Shown here: piece by piece, positions 33,900 through 43,723 of the stretch
Numbering within the stretch: the first letter of the stretch is position 1
Layout of the letters: each line of letters begins with the position of its first letter
Translations under genes and position numbers: made by a program
Notes under the pieces: generated by a model
The model's database searches: none
What the model was told of the DNA's origin: nothing
The model's input: the letters and a program-made list of their open reading frames with translations, nothing else
Source of the DNA: Haemaphysalis longicornis
Taxonomy: Eukaryota; Arthropoda; Arachnida; Ixodida; Ixodidae
Direction: 5' to 3'
NCBI GenBank assembly: GCA_013339765.2
Contig: CM023457.1
Span: 51,113,745 to 51,177,744 of the forward strand
Length of the DNA stretch: 64,000 bases

Positions 33900-35080
33900 C
33901 TTCGCAGTTTTCTGAATGAGTAAATATAAGGGTATTGAGGAAATTTTTAGCTGTTCTTAAGAGGAAAGGCATGCGGAAAAAAAAAACAGCAATTTTTAGA
34001 AGTGCCACAGGCGGTCAAAAAAGGTACGCAGACTGTTTCACTCGCCATCAGAGATTTGTCCTAGCAACAAAATTTAGGTCGCTTTCTGTTATATAAACAG
34101 TACCACGTGACGTTGGTTGCGCTGTATATCTCGGTATCCACTAGTTGTTGCTAAATGCTGAAAGCGCCTTTCTGTTCACTTTCCCGCACTACGATTTTGT
34201 GATATAACGGAGTCTGAATTGTGGAGCGCGTGATTGGTGGAGCATGACTAAAGGACATATAGGTGTAAAATAAGTGGGCGTGAAAGGTCTGGCTGTTCAT
34301 GTGCCTTTTAAATGATGCCAACCTCACTCAGCTAATGATTTAAAATAACATGCCTTAGCCCAGTGGTAGTTTTTGTTTCACACATCACAAATGAAGGGAA
34401 CGGAAAAGCACAGTCACAGTCAAACGAGCGAGCAGACAAGCAGTGAAATTCACCATCGTCGTCAGCTCTCCCAATACACGGTGGTGGTAGTAGCGCAACA
34501 TGTGTGAGGCAGATCGAAGCCATTCGAAAGCGGAAGTGAATCGTATAAATTCGGTGGAGGACGAAGCTTTTTGACCACACAAGGCGGAAGCAAACCATCT
34601 CAGGCATTCAACTGGACATTCGTGCTTTCTTTCACATCCACAACGCAATAAAGTGCTCATTGCTTCGCTTGGTTCTGGTTTCCCGTGGTCGCCTGGATGG
34701 TCTGGGCATCGCTGGTCGCCGATACATCGCTGGTCGCCTGGATGGTCTGGGCGACTAGCGAATAGGGGAATGGGGGGCAGCTAAGTTGCGCAACTTCCGC
34801 CTTTGGAAGAGAACGAGAAAAAGCGGCGATCGGCGTTCTACCTCTTGGCTCTCTGAAGTAATTTATTCCTTGTTGAGGGGCTGGCAATGTCCGTTGATGC
34901 CCGTCACGCCAGGAGAAGGTACCCGTTCGGCCGACAGATGGCGCCAACGCCTCGATTGCTGTCCAGTGCTTGATCTTGATTCTTGGTTAGTGCATCAGGG
35001 CACGCGGCGCACGTATATATGCACCGATAAACTACCAGACTACCGCGAGTCAGCTTCCAGTACGTACAGGAGTAATTCAG
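33900..35080. other. Spacer with no gene recognised
   Basis: Apart from the small duplication, no exon or transposon end was recognised. A minus-strand frame at 34385-34660 has no known domain. Confidence 0.4.
34671..34755 (+). repeat. Local duplication of a 21-bp unit
   Basis: GGTCGCCTGGATGGTCTGGGC occurs twice (about 34688 and 34733), and GCTGGTCGCC recurs between the copies. It is a small minisatellite-like patch. Confidence 0.75.
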
Positions 35081-35083
35081 AGT

Positions 35084-35769
35084 ACAGGAGTGCGTCAGAA
35101 GTAATTGGAGCACGGGAGCTGCGGCCGAACCGCATAGGAGTGCCGTGTAGCTGCCCCGGCGGTAAACAAAAGGAGCAGAACACGCATGCGCGCCTGGCGA
35201 CGGCGATAGCCCACCTATACTTCTCAACCCACTTCTTTCAACGCAGGCTTCGAGTAAATTATTCGCAGCACACTGCATAGAGTTCCTTACAGTGTATACT
35301 TACTAAGAAACTCTATGGCACACTGGTCACTTCACTTCAGATCCCTGCGATTGCGACGCTTCTCCAGCTAGTGTGTGACCGACATTGCCAGATACCGCGT
35401 CTGCTATTAGCGCCATCGCTGAGACCAGTATGCTGCGAATAGTTTGCTCGAAGCCGCGTTAAAAGAAGTGGGTTGAGAACGTGTGGCTTCGAGCTAGTTG
35501 GTAATCCATAGTTCAAATTTAAAGCGCAAAAAATTTAGACAGTATATAGACGAACGAGACAAGGACAAGCGCTTGTCCTTGTCTCGTTCGTCTTCTGTCT
35601 AATTTTTGCGCTTTAAATTTGCACTATGGGTTGAAAAGTATAGATGGGCTTTCACCGTACAGCGCGCATGCGTGTTCTGCTCCTTTCGTTTACCGCCGGT
35701 GCAGCTACACGGCGCTCCTATTGGTTCGGCAACCGCTCCCGTGCTCCAATTACTTCTGGCGGCACCTGT
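35084..35769. mobile_element. Foldback element A, interrupted by a hairpin insertion
   Basis: Both ends carry long inverted repeats (roughly 130-150 bp) starting ACAGG and containing GTAATTGGAGCACGGGAGC, CGGCG-TAAAC and CGCATGCG blocks. The same family occurs at 52275-52817. The interior carries a 148-bp insertion at 35480-35627 flanked by GGGTTGAGAA / GGGTTGAAAA. No coding capacity. Confidence 0.8.
35480..35627. mobile_element. Hairpin insertion inside foldback element A
   Basis: A near-perfect inverted repeat spans 35506-35629, with the centre at 35570/35571 and arms of about 60 bp that include ACGAACGAGACAAGGACAAG. It is bracketed by a 10-bp duplication (GGGTTGAGAA at 35470-35479, GGGTTGAAAA at 35628-35637). 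The left flank inside the insert, GAGCTAGTTGGTAA, looks like a tRNA A box. Confidence 0.75.
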
Positions 35770-36285
35770 ACATACCCCGGAGCTGGCGGCGAGTGGCCGC
35801 CAGTGTGCCGAAGTCAGCTCCGAAGTTTGAATAGATTTCACAGGCGTGGAACTGGCTTTAGTCTTTTTTGTATGATAATCACTCAAAAGAATTGCTTCTA
35901 CATTTATTTTGCTACATTACTTTGAAAGAGGCAGCGTATTGCTGTGCGTAGTACGGCAACATATATATGCATCGCGTTTCTCCATAGCTTGCATGATCGC
36001 CTGTTGCCGTCGCTCTCATATGTTTGTTGCCTCGGCGAGCGACGGGGACATGCGACTGCGGATCAGCGACGCGTAGCTTGCAAAAATCGCTCCACTTAGT
36101 TACCGCTTAATAATTACGCTTGGATGTCCTCGCCCTCTTTTATCGGGAATATGCGCACCCCAACGAAAACGAAACAGCTTCCGTAGATAATCCGCCAACT
36201 TTAGTTCGGCCCTCTAGCTCTTCTTCATTGCAATAATGAAAAGTTTGCCAAAGAACGCAATTGAGTTATTAATATATTTTGTCTA
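35770..36285. other. Spacer, nothing recognised
   Basis: AT-rich at 35880-36290. No exon or repeat partner found. Confidence 0.45.
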
Positions 36286-36780
36286 AGTTGCATCAGCCGG
36301 ACACGTCATATTTGTCGGTAACATTTCCCGGGGCCCCGGAAATCTTTTACCCTTGCGTTTGTCTCTCCAGCTATCTACATAAAGCTCGGTAGGATCCGGA
36401 TAAGTGACTGCAGCACCCGACGCAAAACGGCCGAGAACCTGGCGTATCATGCCGTGGTTTATCTCCTGTTTATCGCTGGGCACGTTCATATCTGACGTCG
36501 GCATAGTGCGTGAGGCAGAGCTCCGTATGCCGTTCCGTACATGGGTAGTCAGCGCGCGTGCTGCAAACAGCGTGACGTCAGTTACTCTCCAAAGGACGCC
36601 AAATTCCGCAAGCGTATCACATTCCGCAGCCTCCACATCAGACACGGCATGTCGTGGCCCACTTTGGTACGCAGATTGCTTCGCCACACGACACGCGCGC
36701 AAAGCGGAAAAGATGACTCACCGGCGGAAGGCGGTTGGGATGGTTTTAACAGCGAAGGTGTTGTTCTGGCCGTAACTCCC
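36286..36780 (+). repeat. Unclassified GC-rich repeat, copy 1
   Basis: About 500 bp homologous to 40440-40935 in reverse orientation. Shared blocks include CAGCGCGCGTGCTG, AACAGCGTGACGTCAGTTAC, GCAAAGCGG-AAAGATGA and CGGCGGAAGGCGGTTG. Both copies keep the TGACGTCA-like site. No intact protein, although the two copies give similar conceptual translations in one frame. Confidence 0.75.
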
Positions 36781-36993
36781 GCGTTGCAAAAAAACTCCCC
36801 GAGAAAAAAAAAGCGTTTGCTGTAATTGTGGAACGAGAAAGACACGTTATAGCGTACGCCCCTCGTTCGTTCGTCCTCGTGTCGTCGTGCGCATGCGCTC
36901 GGTACCGTAGAAGAGCCCTCGCGCGCGGCAGCGTCTAAAAGACACCCTGTTTGGGAGCGGTCACCGCGGCCGCCGCATTCTCTAGAAGCCATT

Positions 36994-37143
36994 ATGGATA
37001 ATTGGAGACATGGCTACGAGTGTGCCAATCCTTCCCGAGACGACTTGCAGATCCCACCACCGCTGCCTCGAGTCGATGACGAAGAGCTGGTGGAAGTCCA
37101 CCACTCGCCGCGAAGGAGACGACGACCTCTTCGATGCATATGA
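36994..37143 (+). CDS. Short unidentified ORF or possible first exon (49 codons)
   Basis: ATG at 36994 opens MDNWRHGYECANPSRDD, continues through an acidic stretch (VDDEELVEV) into an Arg-rich end (SPRRRRRPLR) and stops at 37143. It follows 150 bp of CpG-rich DNA that could be a promoter. The composition is protein-like, but no family is recognised. It could be a real micro-ORF, a 5' coding exon (GTAACT at about 37147 could serve as a donor in another frame) or a transposon relic. Confidence 0.25.
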   Translation: MDNWRHGYECANPSRDDLQIPPPLPRVDDEELVEVHHSPRRRRRPLRCI

Positions 37144-37362
37144 CGACGTAACTATGCAAATAAACAATGATACTGAAACTTAACTCTGTGTCCGGCAATG
37201 CTCACCTACAACAGCTCCGCCATTCAAGTCTTGCGCGTGAGTGCAAGATTCCCTGAATTTTTTTTTGTAACAGATCCAGAGAGCATTGCGGAATATGATT
37301 GAGTAACGTAATTGACTGGCCTATAGTTGGTGTTCCATTATGTGTGGTTCAGCGCCAAAAAA

Positions 37363-37402
37363 GGGACTAGAAAAGCTCTTCTGTTGTGTCTTTTCTAGTC
37401 CC
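37363..37402. repeat. Perfect 13-bp hairpin
   Basis: GGGACTAGAAAAG and CTTTTCTAGTCCC flank a 14-bp loop. A T-run follows, so it could be the end of a small hairpin-type element. Confidence 0.7.
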
Positions 37403-37589
37403 TGTCTTTTTTTTTTTTTTTTCGCTTAACCGCTTACATAAAGCATTACGGACTATGTTTTGTGACTTCCACGTGCATTCGAATCTGATCCGTTAGGCCT
37501 GACTATACCCATTGCAGACTACAGACATCAGACTAAATTGACCGGGCAGCTTAATCCATTATATAGAGGGCGCAAGCGTGGGATGGGAA

Positions 37590-37895
37590 CAAGGCGAGGA
37601 GTTCGGGACCTGTAAAGTCACGTTGGTGGTGGTGGTGACAGCATTTATTGCACCCATTTTTTGGTCGAAGAGCAGCCTCGATGAGTGGGGTCCTCAGTCC
37701 AGGGCTCCCCCCGACGGGCCCGCTAGATCAGCCGCTGCTGGTCTTGCGGGGCAGTGCTGGACAGAGCAGCCTCCCAAGAGGAGAGGGTGGGATGCGTATA
37801 GGGGTGAGCCCGTCTGGTGGACGCGGACACTCCCATACAGAGTGGTAGAGGGTGGGAGTGGGTCTCTTGCAAACCGGAGAAAGAAGAGGTGTTAG
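37590..37895 (-). mobile_element. Degraded non-LTR retrotransposon 3' end
   Basis: The reverse complement encodes WEAALSSTAPQDQQRLI with RARRGEPW downstream, matching the C-terminal signature of the copies at 43515 and 44595 (a WEALL-type helix, then DQQRLVDRAR). AATAAATG and CACCACCACC follow as the tail. In-frame stops make it dead. Confidence 0.65.
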
Positions 37896-38320
37896 TGATC
37901 AGCCGCTAAGTTCTTTCATCCGCGTCCTTGCGCTGTTTGTTCAAAGGTGTTTGTGGTGTAAGTTTGGGAACGTGTGTGTCTGGAGCTGCCGCCATGACGT
38001 GGCGTCGGCGCGAGATAGGGAGTGGTGGAGTGGAGGTAGGGTTTTTCTTTGTGTGCGGTAGTAGGCGAGTGTGTGTGTGTGTATAGTTGAGAGGTTGACG
38101 GGATGGAATGCTGGAAGCTGATGTCTGGGAGTCACCCTGTATCTGTCTGTCCAGAAAGCTACAAAAAACACCTCACTCTCTTACTGTCATAAAGTATTTT
38201 GCTCACAGTTAAACGTTAAGCTGATGCTTTTAATTTTTTTGTGGCCCAGAACACTTCTGCGTGGCCTAGAAAATTTTCACAAGGAGTATACATACCCAAT
38301 CCATTGCGTGCAGCAGACGC
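37896..38320. other. Spacer, nothing recognised
   Basis: GT-rich DNA with a (GT)n run near 38070. No exon found. Confidence 0.45.
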
Positions 38321-38669
38321 CTGATAAGGATTGATAAGGTCTGATAAGGTTTATGGGTAGCAGTATGCAGTGCTGCGTAGTTTTTGCAACACTTTATATG
38401 TAGTACTTGTTTAATTTTTATTGTTCAGAAGTTCCTCCTTCATCATCCCTGTGTAAAGTGAGGTAAGTGTTCAAATTCGGGGCGGACTCCCGACCAAAAA
38501 ATTAAAGAGTACGCTTATTCACTAGATTTGTAACTCTCCTCTGGCAAAACAGTCGCTTAGTACCTAAGATCCTGATAAGGTCTGATAAGGTTTATGGGTA
38601 GCAGTATGCAGTGCTGCGTAGTTTTCTCAACACTTTACTATGTAGTACTTGTTTAGTTTTGATTGTTCT
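38321..38669 (+). repeat. Direct repeat pair, about 100 bp each, 251 bp apart
   Basis: 38321-38427 and 38572-38669 share CTGATAAGGTTTATGGGTAG, CAGTATGCAGTGCTGCGTAG and TGTAGTACTTGTTTA with few changes. Each starts with iterated TGATAAGG units. Similar end sequences with unique DNA between could be solo repeats of one mobile element. Confidence 0.8.
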
Positions 38670-39990
38670 CACTGAACGTGTCACCTCGCCTTGCAAGAAT
38701 ACCTCAAAGGGTGAATGAAATTGTTAGGGTAAATTAAGAGCGCCCTCCAACCTATATACCGCCCGCTTTGGAATACAAAGAACAGATGAAAGCCATGATA
38801 CATGCAGCACGCACACACACTTGATATCATCTGGGGTTGCCTCCTGGACACCGTACCTAAGTATCCACTTATGGGTGGCGTGCTTCGTGACAAGGGATTT
38901 AACTACCTTTAACGCTTAAACAGCGACATTGTAGCAAAGAATAGGGCTGAGAAGACAAGGACGGATAGAGGGGGACCAGTACGGGCGCTATGCCGGGAGG
39001 TGCGTCAGGGGCGCTACGCCCCGTGGGTGTCCCCCGACATTGTGCCCCATGTGTGACCGCCTCTTGTCGTCCTTACTTTATCAGCCAGTTTTCTTTTGCT
39101 ACAATGTCGTGAACAAGCCAAACTGGCGCCTCTTCACAGCGACTTTTGCGGCAGTACCGCCGGTGTGTGACATACGGTAAGCCGCGGGCCCCTACAATTC
39201 CCCTAGAGCACATGTTGGGCAGGACTCGGCTCCGGGACGCTTCGCTCCCAAGGGTCCCCGGGACATTTTCCTCCCCCCCCCCCCCCCCCTAGTTTGAGGT
39301 TCAGAGCGTTAGGTCTAAACGTCACAAATTTGGACTTGAACATGCCACACCGGGCCCACTCGTAAACGCCAAGCAGCAGGCAGCGATTCGGGTACACCCC
39401 GATCGGTAAACGCGTGGCCGTACGGAGTGCAACACCGGAGTAGTTGCTGTGGATTATTCTAGACGATGTGGGTGCGCATCTCCCAGGGTAGCAGAACTCG
39501 CCGTGTGGGTTGTCCAACCGAAGAATCCATCTGCGAGAAAGCTTTGAAATCAACCACGGTCGTCGTTAGACGGAGGGGTGCATGCTTTTTTTTTTGTTTT
39601 TACTTCTAAAATGCTCAAAGGCACTATTGAGCAACTCCGAGAACTGTGGTAGTAACTGTCAAGAAAAGGTAAAAAGTTGTCACTTCGTGGCTGTTGTGAG
39701 AAAGCCTTAAATGCGATCGTGTTCATCCTGCTTCATTTGTGTTTTGTTGCCTCAGGTCTGCTTTGGTTTTGTGCTATCTCTAGAAATATTTCATTTATCA
39801 TTACGCTTTTTTTCACAACCTTTTCGCTGTTCCGAATGAAATAATCAAACTTGATAGATTTACAAGATGTTCTTCACCAGCGCTAATTGTCGTTTTAATT
39901 TCCATGGGAGAAAAAGTATCTTCGCAAATGAACACTACGCCGCCAAGCAGATCTCACAGAAAGAGAGAATATATAGTACGTAACGTTGTC
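38670..39990. other. Spacer, nothing recognised
   Basis: Contains a C-run at about 39274-39289. No exon or repeat partner found. Confidence 0.45.
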
Positions 39991-40119
39991 AATTAAGAAA
40001 ACACTGCGCTAAGTTAGCATGGATGAAGGACAGTGAGACACGAGATGCACTCATACGAAAGCGCATCTCGTGTCTCACTGTCCTTCGTCCATGCTAACTT
40101 AGCGCAGTGTTTTCTTATT
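39991..40119. mobile_element. Long hairpin element, 129 bp
   Basis: Arms 39991-40050 and 40061-40119 are complementary with about three differences (AAGAAAACACTGCGCTAAG and its reverse complement). The loop is 10 bp. No coding capacity. Near-identical arms point to recent origin or gene conversion. Confidence 0.8.
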
Positions 40120-40439
40120 CAACAATACACCAGCTAGCCCACAAGTAAGCTCTTGTTGCGTAATGTTGTCAGCCTCGGCGTAGAGAATCCGTGATTGTGG
40201 GCCACAATGTTGTCAGACCTGGATGTTGCATTTTGCGCTGTCTAAATAAAAACCACGTTTTGTCGCCAGAATCTGGCGCCAACAAAAATTCCTTCAAAAC
40301 CTTGCTCTGGCCAGATCAAATTGCGCGGTAAATCTGGCCTGCTGCATCCGACACCCTGTCATAACCGGATCGGTTAAAACCGCATGTTTACGTTTGAAAC
40401 GTACGCAGACTTAACGAAACCACTCGTACGGTTCGTTCC

Positions 40440-40935
40440 GTTCGGATGTCCGTTATGTCGGGATCCGTTACAAAACCTTCGCAACCGCCTTCCGCCGATG
40501 ATTCATCTTTCCCGCTTTGCGTTTATGTCCGGCGACGAAGCGATATGCGGTCCAAAGTGACCCGCGGCGGCAAGCAGTGGAATGCGATAGGCTTGCGGGA
40601 TTCTGCATACTTTGGAGCGTAACTGACGTCACGCTGTTTACAGCACGCGCGCTGACCACCCATGTGCGGAACGGCGGGTGGAATCTGCCTCAGCGCATTA
40701 CGCTGACGTCACACACGGGCATTCCTCTGCATCGCCCGGCGATAAACGTGGAAGAAACCGCGACGCGAACCGGCACGTTTTCGGTCGTTTTACGCCGGGT
40801 GTTGCCTTATCGGGATGAGACTGAGCGTTATGTGAATAGCGGGAGCGGCAATCGAAAGGGGGGATTTCCAGTCCCTGGGGAAATGTTGGCGATAAATATG
40901 ACGAGCCCGGCTAATGTATCATCGACGAAGAATTG
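40440..40935 (-). repeat. Unclassified GC-rich repeat, copy 2
   Basis: Reverse-orientation homologue of 36286-36780; see that entry for the shared blocks. The flanking DNA differs on both sides of the two copies, which fits insertion rather than a large inverted duplication. Confidence 0.75.
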
Positions 40936-41760
40936 ACCACTCATATGAGCCATCTAATACGCTTCCAGGTTGCTATGTAAAAAAAAAATTCAGTACTCTT
41001 ACAGTCTGTGAAGAAAGATGACCATCGAAGCTGTGGTGCGTATTAGCGGCTAATTGTCGTGTAATTTGTTTCGGGATACTTTCAATAACTAACACCAGAA
41101 TTAGAGCCGTTTTACGTTGACCCTACTCCCCCCGTAGAAGCATGCCATGCTCTACTGGGCAATACACATGTGGAAGAGTCAGCTTATGAAGACCAAGCTT
41201 ACACCGATACCATTAAACTCGGCTTCGCCTACAAAAACAAACTTCTTGGAATAAATTTTTTCAGGGGCGATATAAGCCGTCTCATTTGAAAATATGAAGG
41301 CCCCAGTAACTTTTTTCACCATTTTGTGAATTTTTTTTTCTGTACTGGGAACCGGGTCTTGCGCGGCGGAGAAACCTGCCACGGGGAGAGCGTGACACGA
41401 TGACTGTCGTCAGGGCAAGCCACAAAACAGCTACGCTGTTAAATATCTGTGAAGGCAAGATTCGCCGTTACTTAAAATCAAAAAATCAATTATAACTGGA
41501 GAAAACCGTTGTCGTCACGTTTATGTCCTAACATTGGTGGCAGCATTCGCCGTGAGAGAGAGAGAGAGAAAAACTAACGAAGACCAGCGAGGTTAGCATG
41601 TCTGGTCGGTCGAGCCATCGCGCTGGCTTGCTACGCTAGATGATAGAAGAAAAAGGGAAAGGAAGCAAAAAACAAAAGAAAGAAAGAAAGAAAAAAAAAA
41701 CTAAAAGTGAAAAGATGTCATTCCATGCGCTCAAAATTTTCAATCACAAAACTCTGTCTA
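40936..41760. other. Spacer, nothing recognised
   Basis: Contains a (GA)n patch at about 41554-41570 and an A-rich patch at 41640-41702. No exon found. Confidence 0.45.
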
Positions 41761-42222
41761 GGGGCGGTATTTTCATGTTTTGTCCGTTTTGTGTCCGTTT
41801 CGAAAGTGTCCGTTTTGAGCAAGCCCTGACTGGCTAAAAGCGAACACCCGGATGTGACGCCATGCAAGCACGGCGGAGCTATGAGGGGCGGCCACGGTGT
41901 AAGAAGGAGCAGACGATTTGGAGCAGACGATTTTTCGTCGCCTCGTAGTTGGTTCGCTGCCGGAACAATAAACACATAAAAGATAGTTTAAAATAGGTTT
42001 ACTCGTTTAAAATGTGTTTACAACAATAGTTGCGCGAAAGTTGGTTCGCTGCCGGAACAATAAACACATAAAAGATAATTTAAAATAGGTTTACTCGTTT
42101 AAAATGTGTTTACAACAATAGTTAAAGTCGACCCAAAGCCCGCCTACATCTGGAAGTACGTCACAATAAAACGGACGCAAAACGGACGGTTTCAAAACGG
42201 ACAAACACGAGAATACCGCCCC
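41761..42222. mobile_element. MITE, 462 bp, inserted in a non-LTR relic
   Basis: GGGGCGGTATTTTCATGTTT on the left and, inverted, GGGGCGGTATTCTCGTGTTT on the right begin long terminal repeats that also share a CGTTTTG-rich zone. It interrupts the minus-strand retrotransposon frame that resumes at 42226. Superfamily and target duplication are unclear. Confidence 0.8.
41947..42123 (+). repeat. 92-bp tandem duplication inside the MITE
   Basis: AGTTGGTTCGCTGCCGGAAC begins a 92-bp unit (41947-42038) that is repeated from 42039 to 42123 with about one substitution, so it is very recent. Confidence 0.92.
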
Positions 42223-42225
42223 GGT

Positions 42226-42571
42226 TCTGTGCTCCGAAGAAACTCCAAGAGAGCTTTGATTGCACGTGCAGACTGACTGGATCCCGACCAAACACCCAAA
42301 CAGCCCTCAGTCGAAGTCCCGCACCAAGCTGCCTGCACAAAAGTAATATTAGCTCCTGTCTGTGCACGGTGTACTTTGGGCACACGCATACAACATGGCG
42401 AATGTCTTCTCGCGAGCTACATGTGGAACAAAAAGGTAAAGATGCCTGCTGGATTTTGTAGAGATAATGTCCGGTGTAGGCAGCATTCAAGCGCAGCCTA
42501 TGCAGAATGGCTTCCTCGCGCTTGCTGAAGGTGCACTTAGGATCAATCGCGTGAAGAAGTGCGTATTGCTG
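42226..42571 (-). mobile_element. Non-LTR retrotransposon ORF2 C-terminal relic
   Basis: The minus-strand frame reads LHAIDPKCTFSKREEAILHR, then CSTC with HVVCVCPKY, the terminal Cys/His knuckle of Jockey/I/CR1-type ORF2 proteins. The frame is open, but one MITE cuts it downstream (41761-42222) and another upstream (42572-42953). The DNA at 42956-43115 may continue the same element; I could not confirm that. Confidence 0.7.
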
Positions 42572-42953
42572 CACTCTTAATAAAAAAGGTCGTAAAGAGG
42601 TAGTAACGGTCGTATTTACTAACCTTTCTGCCCCGCGGTTTTGTACGTAGGCTCTGCCACTAACAACTGCATGGTTAGTAAATTAACTGAGTGTAGGAAG
42701 TAGTATGCACTAGATTAAGGTCGTGCTTATGACTAGGTTATGCATGGCCAGTTAGTAAACGCATGTAGCTCAGAAGAGTGTTATCGCTAGGACTTTACTA
42801 GTGGATGTAGTGATGCTTACTCCCGCCTTCAGTTAGTAACCCTGACTAGTGCTAAAGTTACTACCTCCAGTTACTAGTACCTAGTGTATACTGGGACAAG
42901 TAACTTGTTAGTATTCCATTAGTGAATGTCCCTACCTTTTTTTTTAAAGAGTG
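42572..42953 (+). mobile_element. MITE with CACTCTTAA ends, copy 1 (382 bp)
   Basis: The termini are CACTCTTAATAAAAAAGG and, inverted, CACTCTTTAAAAAAAAAGG, with TG/TA outside (a likely TA target). The interior is rich in AGTTACTARC-type words. A second copy lies inverted at 59923-60308. No coding capacity. It sits inside a non-LTR relic. Confidence 0.85.
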
Positions 42954-43514
42954 TACCTTGCGTCAGTCCAGATTGACTACTGCGTTTTCCACGCGGTTGA
43001 TGAGGCGAGTATTGCCGCGTCTTTCCTCGTGAATGGGATCGGCAGAGCTTGAGTGCAGAGTCTGTGTAACCGTCTCCCAATCAACTGCTAGGAAGTTTAT
43101 GCGCCTAAGGCATTATTGTGCATGATGCCAGTTAGGAAACACGTCAAACACTTCATATTGGTAGATGAAAATGCTTTAACAAAAGGCCCTCGGGCCAACA
43201 TATGTTCAGTTAAGACCATGGTTTCTCTAATGATGTCTCTCCAGCAACGCATTTATGCGTACCAGAGAAGTCGACTTCAAAGAGGCTCTGCCTACAGCGG
43301 AGCGGCTGGGAAGAATGCTGACGCATTATCCGACAATCCCACTCGAGAGTTCCCGATAATATTTTCGAGTTCATTATGTCCAAGATAAGATCAGACCGGG
43401 AAATCCCGTCTCCATCGCCAGCAACCCGGATCCCGCAAGACATTTTACCCACTGCGTTGCGTACTGCCATCACTGTATTGAGAGTGTGTAAATAAATGAA
43501 TAAATAAATAATTA

Positions 43515-43665
43515 AAGGAGGAGGAATAAACATTTATTCAACTGTATGAGTTCCGTTGTGGGAGGCCTCCTTAGTCCAGGAAGCCTTGGTCCTTGGCTGC
43601 CCGGCGGGCTCTGTCCACCAGTCGTTGCTGGTCTTGAGGGCGTGAGCTGGTCAGCTTGTCGTCCC
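43515..43665 (-). mobile_element. CR1-like non-LTR 3' end
   Basis: The reverse complement encodes FWDDKLTSSRPQDQQRLVD, then RARRAAKDQGFLD and a stop, then a short 3'UTR with AATAAATGTTTATTCC. This is the standard C-terminus of a common tick element. It is bracketed by TTTA-type microsatellites on both sides. Confidence 0.75.
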
Positions 43666-43669
43666 AAAA

Positions 43670-43720
<51 letters not shown>

Positions 43721-43723
43721 ATA
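43666..43723. repeat. (AAAT)n microsatellite
   Basis: About 14 uninterrupted 4-bp units directly next to the truncated non-LTR end. Confidence 0.95.

Noticed and set aside
34880..35000. Possible LTR primer-binding site (GATGGCGCCAACG)
   Set aside because: No flanking LTR pair, no gag or pol frame, and no polypurine tract around it.
36488..36580. CRE sites as a promoter of a gene at 37 kb
   Set aside because: The TGACGTCA block is part of a dispersed repeat with a second copy at 40.6 kb, so it is not evidence for a local gene by itself.
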